Part shown: piece by piece, positions 21,755 to 34,200 of the stretch | Position numbering within the stretch: the stretch's first letter is position 1 | Layout: every line of letters starts with the position of its first letter | Assembly: GCA_021014325.1 (NCBI GenBank) | Contig: CM037464.1 | Coordinates: forward strand, 2,077,127-2,141,126 | Direction of reading: 5' to 3' | DNA from: Plazaster borealis | Lineage: Eukaryota > Echinodermata > Asteroidea > Forcipulatida > Labidiasteridae | Length of the DNA: 64,000 nt | Notes under the pieces: generated by a model | The model's input: only the letters and a program-made list of their open reading frames with translations | Told to the model about the DNA's origin: nothing | Database searches by the model: none | Made by a program: the position numbers and the translations under genes

Positions 21755-24080
21755 CCCTCTGCCCCATGTGCTTATCATTCTGCAATCAGCCTCCAAGTTA
21801 TTGGTTGCTTCTGTTTTGCTTAGCCTAATATACCTTTTAAGTCAGTCTGAAATTTGATCAAATCTTCGACGTGGGGTTCAATTGTGTGACCTCGACTACT
21901 CGTCTTCCGTCTACAGAATGTGATGTAGATAAAGGAACAATAAACCCTTGACCTAAGACAAGACATTGTCTGCATGCAGAAACAAAATTATGAAATTGTG
22001 AACGTGTTGACAATCTTCTTCTTTATACTGCTGGTTTTGATATGCACTTTAAAGACACCTGGTAAGATAATATACATGGCCAAGGTATGTCTCCCGTACA
22101 GCTCCATCATAACGGTGCATAACTTTAAAATAACAAAAACAGAAAAGAAGAAGAAGAAAGACAAATCCTGTCAAAGCTTTAGAGTAAAAAGGAATTCACG
22201 TCTATTTACCTGACCATATTTTATTATTCTTCAACGCAGAGTTTTACAGGCGTTTCTTAAGACTCATAGTCTGGTATTTGTTGTACCCATATACCCATAA
22301 TCGTACTCGTTCTCAATGTTAAGGTGACTGCAATGCACTTGACCCATAGTCGTACCCATACTCAAATGACAGTTCTCAACCTCGTACTAAATAATAATAT
22401 GGACAATTAGTAGGCCTACACTCTAAAAGCTTCCGGGTCAGAATTAACCCGGATCCGAGTCCCGTGGGACCTCTGAACCATTTCTGGGTCAGTGTGACCC
22501 GGAATGTGTGTCATAAACCCGGGAGTTTTTAGAGTAAGTTTGTCCGTGTCTCGTTGAAACCGCAGCGACTGGAAAGTGGAAATCACAAAATAGAGGCTGG
22601 AATAAGTGACAATCGATTTGCTGCTTTGACCCGTCATGGATGACTTCATTTATAATTATTTCATAATGTTTCACCGTAGAATTAGCGTGATATAAAACAG
22701 AAGTAATTAGTGTGAGACGCGGATCTTTGTGAGTGTAGAATCAAACAAACCATTATTATGTAAAGTTAATTTCTCATCGACTGTATAACATAATTGCACC
22801 CATATCCATGCTCTCTAATGATAATACTACGGGGCTAACATTTGATTATAACACAATTGGCACAAGCGTAGAAATATAGTTATACAAAATATAGGGCTAT
22901 ATATACAAATAATATAGGCAATTGTGAAAAGGTGTATAATTTAAAAGGACAGAAAAAACTGCCTTTACACTTTTTCACACAAAAATTATATGATCCAAAA
23001 TATACCTTAAATATTTTTCAAATACTATGTTTCGAAAACTAATCACTGAATAGAGATAAATAATAATCAAGCAAGTTTGAATATGTGTCGGAATTTGTAC
23101 GAAAGACCCTTTGAAGTAAACATACAAAAACTTACATTAGCGAGAATGTCGAAACTGCTAGGGCTTTGATTGTCTATCAATTGTTATAGAGGGCGCTCGT
23201 CCAAAAAATGACAAACAGATTGATGCACCACACTAAAAGCTCCCCATAGCAACCAATGCTAAATGCAAAATATTCAAAAAGACTCAAACAAGATTTTTTA
23301 GTCTCTCAGCCTCTTGAAAACAAATCAAATATTTTTTTCTGACAACTTAACATTATTTTTCTTTCCAGCTTTTGGAGGTTTAGCCGTCTAGCTTTTGAGC
23401 TAGGCTCATCCAAAATAAAAAAACACAATTGAATGAGTAAAATTTGCCAGACTCTATGATGGTAAAATGACACTCTACGCCTTTCAGCAAAACAGGGCAA
23501 TTTTTAGAGGGCTAGTGTACACGAGATACTCTAAATTGAAAGTCAGCAACCCAAGAGGTACAATATGGTACCAGTTTCTAGTCTCCATACAATCCATGAG
23601 CTTCAAATCTTAGATTTACAGAAAAACGTGGGCTTAATTTTAATAATGAGGGCGCTCCTCGCATGAATTTCTCTCTTTAGACAGTGGTGCACCGAGCGAA
23701 TCATACCGTGTGGTAGAATAAAAACAAAACAATTACGACAAATCTATGACTACAGTTTTACAACGTAGGATTAAAGTAAGCTGGGACATTATATTATCCT
23801 GCAATAATAATAATAATGATAATACAAAATTAACAAAAAACATAATATATGAAATTAAAATTAAATACAAAATGTATACAAAATAAAACAAAAAAACAAA
23901 ATTATAAGAAAATAAAATAATTATACGATTAATTTGAAGCATAACTTTTTCTCCGTCTAAAAAAATGATCGACCATGCTGAAATAATACAACCTTCTTTA
24001 CGTGAAATACTGGGAACGCTTCAGTACTCTCTTGGGGTGGGGGGGGGGGCTCGATAAGATGATGCCCAGGTAAATCGTGG
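21755..24080. other. Intergenic, mostly AT-rich
   Basis: Holds one small TGACCC-type MITE (22417-22536). The AT-rich block 23730-23960 shows frames with no coding character. Confidence 0.4.
22417..22536. mobile_element. Small TGACCC-type MITE
   Basis: Begins TACACTCTAAAAGC and ends GGGAGTTTTTAGAGTA. It carries GGGTCAGAATTAACCCGG and GGGTCAGTGTGACCCGG, that is, paired hexamers in opposite orientation. Confidence 0.65.
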
Positions 24081-24089
24081 AGGTCTCCT

Positions 24090-24552
24090 TCAGACTGTCC
24101 CTATATCTAATACCTCTAGGGCAAGATCAATGTCTTCGCTTTTATACGACACGCCACTAATCGGTCGAACTTCACCTTCTTTGATGGCTAGAGACTCGCT
24201 GGCAACGTCCTCTTTTTCAGTATCAGAAGAATCAACAGCGCCCTCAACGTCCCTTTTATCATCAGCATCATCCCCATCCTTCCCCTCGTCTGAGTTTTGG
24301 GTCAGCCGTGCTTTGGAGGGAATCGTTGCACCTCGACTGGCATTTGGAATTTCATCGATGACGGTGGTGTCGTAGGTTGGGTTCACGATACCGTCCACCT
24401 CGTTGTACTTCCCCATGAAAGTCCGGAAGGCGAGATCGCCGTCTGGGTTCATCGTGGTTGATCCGGCCCGATGCATCGACATCCTGGCAGTATAAGGATC
24501 CTCGTCGATCTTACTCAGGGGTCTAGTATCGGTGCTATCGCCACTCTTACAC
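24090..24552 (-). CDS. Gene B exon 3: cytoplasmic tail
   Basis: The acceptor TTTTTCGACAG precedes G TGT AAG AGT. 463 nt to TGA at 24090-24092. The tail is rich in Asp, Glu and Ser, with NPTYD in the middle and a serine/acidic cluster (DSSDTEKED) that looks like a casein-kinase-2 type substrate. Confidence 0.8.
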
Positions 24553-25511
24553 CTGTCGAAAAAGGAAGGGTCTGGGGGTAAAGACATCGAACAACAGACC
24601 CAAGCTAAGGACAGAAACAATCTTGGGGGAGGGAGCAGACCCAAGCTACGGACAGAAACATTTATTGGGGGGGGGGGCAGACCAAAGCTACGGACAGAAA
24701 CAATCGGGGGTGGGGACTCATGGAAAACAACTATAATTTTCACAGCTGAATAACCGCATTGCCGCAAGTACAATTTAAATGTAACCTTTTTTCTCAATAA
24801 ACCTTTTTTGACATAGTTACCGGTATTGTTTGAAGAGTTAAAATAAGTCACTGAATAAGCCGATGTTGCATTAAAATAAATCTACTCACTTCTTGTAAAT
24901 ACAGAATGCAGCGATTGCGGTCAGCACCAGTAACAATACTCCGACTCCAACACCAATGGCGATGATTTCTAACTGCCCCAAAACTGGTCCTGAAAAACAT
25001 CCACATGAACATTAATAAACGATAGTCAATCTTTAATACATCTCCGTTGGACACGCACCGAAACAATTTTGTGAGAAAGTTTATCAACCCAGATTTCACA
25101 CATGTCTCTAGTCTTACCTGCAGTCGCCATAGTTGGAGACGTGCCGTTCGGTGTCATTGTCGTTTTCAATGGTGACACTGTGCTCGACGACACAGTGCTT
25201 GTCATTGTCGTTGATGGTGGCATTGTAGTCATCGGTGTGGATGGCGGCGTTGTCTCGGGAGTCGACGACGACAAACTGCTTGTCACTATTATTGATGTCA
25301 TTGTATGTGTCGCAGTTTCAGTGACGGTAGAAGAAGTCCCATCCGTTGTTGAGGGCGATTCTGCTGACTCCAGAGTTATCGTTTCCAGTAGAGTTGTCAT
25401 TGACATCATGGTTATGGGAGTAGCAGCAGTTGATGTCATTTTTGTCGTCGAATTTGCGACGACAGGTTGGACACAAACGATGAGTAACACTAGATTGGTA
25501 ATCAGCGCCAT
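24090..25511 (-). CDS. Gene B: mucin-like single-pass membrane protein (3-exon model)
   Basis: Join 25118-25511, 24890-24989 and 24090-24552: 957 nt, 318 aa, in frame at both junctions (phase 1 then phase 2). Residues 1-20 are a signal peptide (MALITNLVLLIVCVQPVVA). Residues 21-131 are almost wholly Thr, Ser, Met and Pro, a short mucin domain without any folded module. Residues 140-163 span the membrane. The 155-residue tail is acidic and has four tyrosines in signalling-like settings: DPYTARM, GKYNEV, NPTYDTTV and VSYKSEDI. NPTY is a classic NPxY motif bound by PTB domains or used in endocytosis. The gene appears intact. Function is unknown; the architecture suggests a cell-surface glycoprotein that signals or is internalised. 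Confidence 0.75.
24560..24720. repeat. Short tandem repeat in the gene B intron, about 50-bp unit
   Basis: GACCCAAGCTAAGGACAGAAACAATC, broken here only for description, recurs three times with G-rich spacers ending GGGGGGCAGACC. It lies within the intron between the membrane and tail exons, just upstream of the acceptor. Confidence 0.7.
24890..24989 (-). CDS. Gene B exon 2: membrane segment
   Basis: 100 nt, acceptor ATGTTTTTCAG, donor AAGAA|GTGAGTAG. It encodes GPVLGQLE, then a glycine/valine/leucine-rich membrane run ending AAFCIYK. Phase 1-2, like the matching exon of gene M. Confidence 0.85.
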
Positions 25512-25517
25512 TTTAAC
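25118..25517 (-). CDS. Gene B exon 1 (coding): signal peptide and mucin domain
   Basis: The acceptor TGCTTTATTTTTCAG at 25518 sits six bases before the ATG at 25511, so a 5' non-coding exon probably lies upstream. The donor is ACTGCAG|GTAAGAC. The body is Thr/Ser-rich with MTSTAATPITMMSMT-type wording and no cysteine after the signal peptide. Confidence 0.8.
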
Positions 25518-26482
25518 CTGAAAAATAAAGCAGGACATTTTCTAATCTAATTTAACCTGTTAATTAATTGGAATACGATCTATTGAACAATAACAGAAAC
25601 ATTTTCCAGTGCGATTGCAGGTAAAATATAGACCAATGACAGATTCTTATAATCTTCGAGATGGGGGAATGAATTGTTTTGGGTTATTCACGAACGATGT
25701 CTGTGGTGGCAAAATCAGTTATTAAATATTTGATTTGGTATATTGCTGATGCATACACCACGGAAATACATTTGTTACCTTTGATTATTTTCAATTTATA
25801 ATACAAGATGGCTAAACAAACGTTTTGCTGAAACTCCTGTTAATAATTAGTTTGATTTGTTAAAATCTCAGAGTGAATTTAAAATCATAGTTTCTGAGCT
25901 TACCGTAGGGATCTCCATGACTTCTGTTGGCAACAGCTCGCAATAGGCATATGGAAATATCACATTGACTTTTGAATAGAGCTTCCTGGTTTCAATCTAG
26001 CAAGGCTGCATCCATCAGCTCGCCAATGTCATAGAAATCCGATCAACATTCACAATACCTATAATAATGCAAGCCGTTTTGCTTCAGTGCACGATGAGCA
26101 ACAACCGACGAATACCAACAGCCTACGGGGGGACCCGGATGCGGAAACGGAATTTCCCCAAAAATAGTCTTTTGTCAACGAAAAATGGACTGGATTGTGT
26201 GTACACACATGTGAGGGGGAGCTTATTCGGATAAGCTTGAATGACTGTCGTGAGTGGTTTGTTTCCTTGTGTAGGTGATAGTGGTTATGTCTACAGCTAT
26301 AGTTCATAGAGAGAATACACATGCGAATGTTAATGTGACTCATAAAAAATACAAAATTTCCCACAAAATATAAATTATATCAACCCACAACTAGTTCTTG
26401 TATGTCCGTGCGCTTATATCCAACGTCTCTGGCTGTGACAATGTCTATATTATATGTATGTACATGTACTTGGAGGTAACCA
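25518..26482. other. 5' side of gene B, probably its non-coding first exon and promoter
   Basis: No coding frame accepted. The exact 5' exon cannot be placed without transcript data. Confidence 0.35.
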
Positions 26483-26700
26483 ATCAAGCAAGCTGATCAC
26501 ACAAACTAAGATACATGCATACAACACAAATAAACCACAAAACATTAGACAAAATCCACAGGTAATTCACCTTAAGCAAGCTTGATGCTTCTTCTTATAA
26601 TCTACTATCAAGCAAGCTGATCATACAAACTAAGATACATGCATACAACACAAATAAACCACAAAACATTAGACAAAATCCACAGGTAATTCAACTTAAG
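26483..26700. repeat. Direct duplication, 124-bp period
   Basis: ATCAAGCAAGCTGATCA starts at 26483 and again at 26607; about 95 bases of each copy are almost identical, to TAATTCACCTTAAG and TAATTCAACTTAAG. The linker CAAGCTTGATGCTTCTTCTT appears again at 26817. Confidence 0.85.
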
Positions 26701-26867
26701 GTTGAACATTATTAAACATGAAATTGCAGTAGAATATGGAATAACACCATTCAAAGATTAATTGTGTTCATCTGTTTCGAAAAGGCTTTATAGTGGAGTA
26801 AGATCATGTTTATGGCAAGCTTGATGCTTCTTCTTTTAATCTACTACTTCCATTGAATCCATCAGCC

Positions 26868-27138
26868 ATAGCCACAAACTTCCCAGGTCAGAATTGACCC
26901 GAATTCCTAGTCCCTGTTGGATCCTGACCCAGAAATGGTGACCTGACCCATTCCGGGTCAGGATGACCCGGAAAGTGGTTTAAATTTGATTTTAACTTGG
27001 ATTCTGCGTAATTTTGATCATTTTCTGGTTCGTTTTTACAAAGATCCCGGGTCACATTGACCCAGAAATAGGTCAGGCCCTACGGAATCTTGACCCAGGT
27101 CAATTTTGGGTCCTGACCCGGCAGTTTTTGGAGTGTAC
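26868..27138. mobile_element. Large TGACCC-type MITE
   Basis: Contains at least eight TGACCC/GGGTCA hexamers, including TTCCGGGTCAGGATGACCCG, and ends in CAGTTTTTGGAGTGTACAT like relatives at 11352 and 57145. Confidence 0.65.
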
Positions 27139-27196
27139 ATATCCGGTACATACCTAAGTATACTCATTCGTTTTGCGAACATGTACATTTCTTTTA

Positions 27197-27542
27197 AAGG
27201 CCCTGTACACTATTTGTAAGATCGAAAAACACAAATGTTCACAGATTCACACACAACTTACATGATTTAAAGTAAGTAATGGTTGAAAGGGTTCCTTAAA
27301 ATATTTCTGCCTAAAATGCTATCGTTTTTGAGAAATGAGTAAAACAATATTTTGTATCGCGCGCGATATTTTGAAGAAAACCCCCAGAAAACACACAAGG
27401 TCTCTTTTCACTATTTTCTCGTGATCTCGATGACCAATTGAGCTCAAACTTTCACAGGTTTGTTTGTTCATGCATATGTTGAATCACACAAAATGTGGAC
27501 ACTGATTTTGAGCTGTTACCAAAAGTGTACAATACCTTTAAG
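27197..27542. mobile_element. Diverged family 1 MITE
   Basis: Ends AAAGGCCCTGTACACTATTTG and AAAAGTGTACAATACCTTTAA. The interior keeps GACCAATTGAGCTCAAACTT and TGCATATGTTG. Its centre is a different palindrome, TATCGCGCGCGATA. Confidence 0.7.
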
Positions 27543-28034
27543 AGGGCATATTGGTAGCTGTAATACACAGGGCAACAAACTTTTCAACAACATACAACAA
27601 ATCTGCTCATGGTTTTTTCTGTTACCGCCGATGAATTAGCAAAACAAATGTTTGACCATGACTCGTTTTTGCCATCGACATGCATGTCAGCAACAACAGA
27701 ATCCTTATGTTGTTATTTTACACCGTCAAAAGAGCCCTTACGTCATTGGAATAGAACTGCCTTCGTTCAATCCTGTTGGTTATTGTTGCAAACCTTACGA
27801 CGAGACTACGAAGAACAAAAAAAAAAAAAAAAACACATTTGATAGTTTCGAAATGATTAGGTTACAAATGAAGCTTCATTTTCAGGATGTATATGGTTAT
27901 AATATACAAGGTGCAATGTTTTACTGCACATGATTACCCCATGCCCCGGTTTGTCGGTTTCGAAACACAAACTAGACACATATGAGTATAGACTCACTAT
28001 TCCCTTAATTAAAAGGCATGGTGCATTTTCTTGA

Positions 28035-28410
28035 TTTTTGTTGTACTCACCGAGTACACCGAAGACAGGATTCCACCCCTTTGCTGCAGTCACTACATTG
28101 GTTACCCATCTCTAAGCGAATTCGATACAAGTTATTACTTTTGGTTTACAAGTCATTCCACAACCACAGTCACCAGACTATAATATGCAGTCCTGCGTTC
28201 TGCATTATGTTCCTTCAACACCAAACCTACTGTCCAGCTCTAACCCTTTCCGGCTGACTTTCCCACGCACCCACAACAAGGCTGGTGACAGAACCTTCAC
28301 AGTCACTGCAGCAAAGGAGTGGAACAGTCTACCACTTTCAATCCAAAATGCCAAATCAGCCGACAAATTCAAGAAAATGATCAAAACATGTCTATTTCAA
28401 CATTAATCAA
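28035..28410 (+). pseudogene. LINE 3' fragment (CR1/L2-like reverse transcriptase tail)
   Basis: Two overlapping frames give PLLQSLHWLPISKRIRYKLL followed, after a frame change, by DRTFTVTAAKEWNSLPLSIQ and FKKMIKTCLFQH then a stop. HWLP...RIRYKLLLLVYK and WNSLP...FK are typical of the last part of LINE ORF2. Frameshifted and truncated, so dead. Confidence 0.75.
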
Positions 28411-28638
28411 TTTATTGCATTACATGTGGCTTTCATTCATTTAATTTTTCATTTAATTTATTTGTTTTCATATACTTAATGAATATGTACGCGCTGTGAT
28501 TTAGTTTACTAAGTAGAGCGTCTTTAAATGCCGTTTATTATTATGGGAACTAATAAATGCAACGTAGATCTCAGGCAAAAAAATGATGCAGAAACATACA
28601 TTTCATCAAATTTGTCCATTTATTGTCCACTCATCAGG

Positions 28639-28706
28639 TACAAACATAATAGAAACGGAGGATTTGCACAGATACAAACATAATAGAAACGGAGGATTTG
28701 CACAGT
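28639..28706. repeat. 34-bp tandem duplication
   Basis: TACAAACATAATAGAAACGG plus AGGATTTGCACAGA is repeated head to tail with no mismatch over most of its length, so it is recent or under exchange. Confidence 0.85.
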
Positions 28707-29019
28707 AAAATGCACAGAAAGAGAAGACAACAATCCCCTAAAAAAAAAATAAACAAACATGCCAACAGCAACGAAAACAACAGCAACAACAAGAACTACT
28801 AGGCCTACTGCATAATGATAACGTAAATCGGTTGCAGCCTGGAGAGTCAGGCCACCCGTAGTCAGAATGGAAACCAATTCGTAAAATACTTCTTCATTCA
28901 CTTCGTTGAGGAACATTATAATAATGGTAACTATCGGAAGATTGGCCTACCAGTATGAGAGTGCAACCGAAAGTTGCTAAGAATGACGCGATATAAAAAC
29001 TATTTACAGAATAAGAATA

Positions 29020-29150
29020 ATGTTCTTACAAAATAAGATCGGAATCAGAAATGTTCTTACAAAATAAGATCGGAATAAGAATATTTTTGTTACAAAATAA
29101 GATCGGAATAGGAAATGTTTTTTTTACAAAATAATACGATCGGAGGAAAA
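29020..29150. repeat. Short tandem repeat, about 34-bp unit, 4 copies
   Basis: Each unit has TTACAAAATAAGATCGGAAT with small changes. Non-coding. Confidence 0.8.
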
Positions 29151-29400
29151 AGCCAATTAGTTGGAAATAAGAGGGTTTTACGGAACCCACTTTTCACCAT
29201 TAGATCAATAATCAAACGACAGAACCAGGGAATGAACACAATGTACCAGTGCAGTTACTCAACTTCATGAACTAATTTCTGTTCTTTCATCTGGACAGAG
29301 CGTTTCAAAATGGAGTTTCTTTGTCATGAGCTCCGTGTCTTTCTGATGAGCAGTAGAGCACATTGTTGTTACACTTGACAACAGGGAACCCGACTGGGGT

Positions 29401-29775
29401 TTAAAGACACTGAACACGTTTGGAAATTGTCAAAGACCAGTGTTCTCACTTGGTGTATTCCAACATATCATAAAATAACAAGCCTGTGAAAATTTGGGCT
29501 CAATTGGTCATCGAAGTTGCAAGAAAATGATGAAAGAAAAAACACCCTAATGTTGTACAAATTTATGTGCTTTCAGATAGGAATAAAAACTTCTTGCAAG
29601 AGGTTTTTATTATTTTAGTGAGAAATTACCTCTTTCTCAAAAACTACGTTACCTCAGAGGGAGTCGTTTCCTACAATGTTTTATACTATCAACAGCTCTC
29701 CGTTGCTTGTTACCAAGTAAGTTTTTATGCTAATATCTGTTTTGAGTCATTACCAAACGTGTACGATACCTTTAA
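29401..29775 (+). mobile_element. TTAA-flanked MITE, family 1, copy c
   Basis: TTAA at 29401-29404 and 29772-29775, with the same inner ends as copy a. The central palindrome has one mismatch (GCAAGAGG). Confidence 0.85.
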
Positions 29776-30633
29776 GTTAGAGTTGTTTATTATAATCCGA
29801 AACGAAACCTGCTCTTATGACCAGCAGCTGCCATGGAGGGCGCCACCTGCCGACAGCTATAGATGGCAAGCTCCCCATGCAGGAAAGTATTCTGTCCATT
29901 CTAAACGCGGTTTGAATCCTCGGGGGACACTCGATCAGTCACTTGAGAGAAGAAGCAAGACGAACCTTTAATCTCAGTCAATGACCGTCTAGGCAAACTC
30001 GTCTGAGATGTTCGATTTTGCTGATGTTAAAAAAACCATTGATCTTGGCTCCAAAAAGTATCATCAATATTGTCAAAAGGTCAATCTTTCTAGCGTGAGT
30101 AAATACTTCCGTTCATCAGAAGCATTGGGTATTGGCTTGTATGTAAAATGCTGTAGGAGACATCACTCACATGACCAAGATGAAGAATAAGGTCAATTTT
30201 TACACATGTTCATCGCTGTACAGAAATGGGGGGGGGGGGGGTAGAGACAGACTGGTGCACACGTGTAGAGTTATCGACACAAGATGTCCAAAGATTGCAA
30301 GGTAGCTGAATTATACACAGCTGCTGAAAGGCACTTCCGAATCCACACGCTTTAGTGAAAATACAGGTCCATTCAGTCAACTTTACAAATACTGCAACCT
30401 TATTTTGGTTTAGCAATATAATCATTACAAGCTTAGCAAATTTGAGCGCTAAGCAGAGTTGCAATGTAAGATGTATTGCTTAATGCAAGCTAGTTAAATC
30501 GCGCTGTAAAACAAATGTCAGTAACCAGTAACCTCGCACGTGAAAGCTGGTTACACAGAGCTCCTGTAACCTGCTTTGCTATAAAGCATCTTTACGTGCT
30601 ACGCAGGCCATTGACATCGAGCCCCGGTTGCGA
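29776..30633. other. Probable 3' flank/untranslated region of gene M and intergenic DNA
   Basis: No gene seen. An 11-G homopolymer stands near 30229-30241. Confidence 0.35.
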
Positions 30634-31225
30634 CTACACGGTGTTCACTCTTTGTCTAGACTCGAATCCATCCGTTTCTTTCGTGTAGTAATTCAAACCA
30701 TTTGAAGGTTTGTTCTTCTTAAAGAATCTCCTCATGGACTCTAAACTGCTCATATCGGACGTCTTCTCGTAGATGATGTTCTCCACCCATCCACTGTCAT
30801 TCTCACTCCCATTGTTGCTGTTAAAAAGTTGCATTGACGATGCGGTGACGTATGAGTCCTCTGCCGGCATGGTGATATCGCTGGTGCTCCCGTCGCTGGT
30901 AATCAGATCCCAGGTACCAGTACACGTCGTCGTCATTGTCGTACTAGCCCCGAACTCAACGTCTGACCTGTTCATTGCCAGCTCCAGGTCAGCTTCCGTG
31001 ATCTCAGCGTAGATGCTGGAATGGAGACTATCGCGCATGCTCAGTCTGGACAGGCAGCTCGACAGGCTGTGGATTCGGGAGTTGGCGTGACGGTTACGAT
31101 GCGATATCCGGGAGTGAGGGCGCTTTTTCATTATTGCCATGGCGGAAACGGAGGAAGATTTCATCTTGTGAGCTTCCTTTCCTTGGATTTCCTCGTAGTC
31201 GTGACTGAAGTGGAACCTCCGATAC
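30634..31225 (-). CDS. Gene M exon 7: cytoplasmic tail
   Basis: Acceptor GATTTTGTTTTAG, then G TAT CGG AGG. 592 nt to TAG at 30634-30636. Basic first half, then acidic. Tyrosine settings are DYEEI, SIYAEI, DSYVTA and IIYEKT. No kinase or other folded domain. Confidence 0.85.
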
Positions 31226-34200
31226 CTAAAACAAAATCAAAGAACCTAAATGACATTCAGTTGGTAAGGAAACAAAGTGAATGAACTACTTCTAATTTGA
31301 TGAGCTTATACTTTTTATACACACTTTGGATATACATTTTTTTTTTCCAACAGGCGAGCGTGAATTGGCATTAACGGCACTAAGTCCCCTTTGTCGATTT
31401 ACAACAAGCACAGTTGAATACCGTACAGAACATCTAACGAATATTACTATTTATTTTGTGTTTCTGGGAGACGTGATCGCATGAAATTGTCAACGGTTGA
31501 TTAGGCCTATAAGAAAAACTATAGTAACAACTTGCGGGTGTAGAACTCTTAGTGTTAGGTCTGAGAAGAGACACCACCGGTTTTTCTCTGAACCAACACT
31601 TTTAGAACCAACACTCCAACCAAAGGAGTTTTATACATGGTTTACCCGCAAGTTTACTATAGTTTTTCTTAATAAGATCCTCACCATGCAAAACTTCAAA
31701 CATCACGAGCGGTTGATGGTGCGTTTGTTTTAAACAATAGATGATTTTAATAATGCAAGACTCCACTCAATTTAAACAATTTACGATATATCATCACTTT
31801 TACTTTTCATTCCACTCATAATGTTAAATTATAATTTTATAATAGCTTTGGGTGTTTTATACGGTAAACAAACACACATATAACAGGAACAATATTCCTT
31901 GCAAACATACCGTCGTTTCCTTTTCGTCAGCGAGAAAACGATGAACACAAATATGAGGATAAACACGACCAGAAGACTCGACGAAACAACCGCTAAAATG
32001 AAGCACATTGGAACGCCCTCAACGTCCGGATCTAAAAGTTATTATTGGAGAAAAAAACCCAGGAGTGAGTTGAGAGGATATTGCACGTAAGTGGTATGAG
32101 ACAGCCAATTACCACCTCCATGTACGACATCCAAGTGTATTAAGAAGAAGTGTCCAAATATAGGTAAAGGATTGTGTTGGAATAAAAAGGAAGGTGGTGA
32201 AAAGGAAGGGGCATAATTGTTTTCTTTGTAGATATTAGAGATTTTAATGAAGTCTTGATAAAGGAGGTTATGAGCAGGAGGGTTAAATTAGGTGTACCTT
32301 GTACGCTTATGAGTCATGGACAGTATTACTTGTGAACACTGCCAGCCTTTACTCCAAGGCCAAGTGTGACTTTCTGCCTCAAAATTAGGGTCTAAGTTGG
32401 GGATTCTAGATTTCTGTAATCAGTAGGACCACATTTTTGCAGTCATACCCAGCACGTAATGATTAAAAAACGAACTGTAATGATCCGACGAAGCATCACC
32501 AAGTCACATTTCAGTGTAAAACGGAGAACTTGTTTTGTAAAATCCGGTATTAACATTCCTTTAATCTTTCTCAGCTCCCTGGGGAGTATACAGCCCCGGG
32601 CTACCGTGGCGCTCCGAAGGCTTTTTCAAACACATTATCAACCTCTACCCTCGCAGGTACCCATTTATACCCCTGGGTGAAGAGAAGCAATTCTAGTAAA
32701 GCATCTTGCTCAAGGACACAAGTGTCATGACCGGGATTCGAACCCACACTCCGATGACTTAACCACCAGAACTTGAATTCGATGCTCTAAACCGCTCGGC
32801 CATGAAACCCTATTGATTGGTTAGTGAAGGAAACCAAATTATTTCTACTTTCCCTCATCTACCTGCTTTCTTCTCTTGAAATACATTGCTAACGGAATTA
32901 TCCACGGTTTCCTCTTCGTAGATGGCCTGATGTGACGTCATAGTAGTAACTGACGTAGGTGTGTTGCTCTCTGTACGCCGTGTTGGGGTTGGACGTATCG
33001 GTTTGTTTTGTGCCAGTATCGATGTGTTCTTAGCCGACTCGACGGACTCTGATTGTGCAGCTGTTAAAATAAATAACAATTGCTACAATAATGTTCACAA
33101 TATGTCCTTATTAATTGAATTGGATACAAAAAGCATGAGCAAATGGATTCATATCATATTATGCATTAATCTGGGGGCACGTTGCCTTCGGGTTGGGCGC
33201 TTTGGGCTATAAAAAGCGTTTGTTATGAACTAAATATGATTGAAAAGAAAACTTTAAAGTATAATATAATGATTCACAGACATGTAAATATCTCTTGTAA
33301 TTGTGTGGTTTTGGTTAATTTCATGACAGAACAAGGTCCGCCAACTTGTAGGGAACAAATTGTCGATTTCACCAAATGGCAGACCATGTTCCGCAGGTTG
33401 TGTTTCCTGAGATTTTGTTTTTGTTTTTTGGGTATCACTACTCACTAATTACAACACACTGTGGGTGTTTTTGTGCACGAACAACTCATTAAAATGATAA
33501 GGAGCAAGCAATTATAAACAGCAACTTTGAGAGATTTGAAGACAATATGCCCCTTCAACTTGTTAAGTTATTCCAAGAAAAGAGGTTATTAATTTTAGTT
33601 CCCATTATGTCTTTTGTGGAAGTGATAATTTTTCAAAAAAGTCATTACAATTTACCAGTGGCTTTTGCATGTTGATTATTGGTGTAGGAGTACAAAGTTA
33701 TGATGACGTCATCAACTGCAACACGACTGTTCCTGGAAAAACCCACCTCCGCTTCAATCACCAACTGTGAATACGTTAAAAATTACCCAAAGCAAGTTAA
33801 TTTATGCCCTGTATTTGAACCATGGACTAGACTTAAAGAAGGCTCCCGTTTGCTTCTCTGAAGCCACGTAAAACGTACCGAGGTGGACATTTTAAAGCGG
33901 AGCCGAAGATGGAGTAAAAAAGACGAAGTCGTGATTTAGAAAAGGACCAATGGTCGTAATTAATAACAATAATAATTATTCTTATTTCTGGTAATGAATG
34001 CAAGGATGCCTCATAAGTGAACTTAATTACTGTAGCTCGCAAGCCTGAGGAAACCTGTAAACAAGGGTGTTAACCCCTGCTCTTCCACGATAAGTGTCAT
34101 GGGTTCCTTTTCCGTGCACTACACATCCTAGAACTACGGGAACTACGGCTTAATGTCCCATCCGAAGGGCAAAGCAATGTATTGTAAAGGATCTTGCTCA

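Noticed and set aside
25102..25521. 139-codon plus-strand frame
   Set aside because: Antisense of gene B exon 1. The minus strand has the signal peptide, splice sites and in-frame continuation.
26483..26700. CRISPR-like direct repeat
   Set aside because: Only two copies of 124 bp in a eukaryotic intergenic setting, with no spacer structure.
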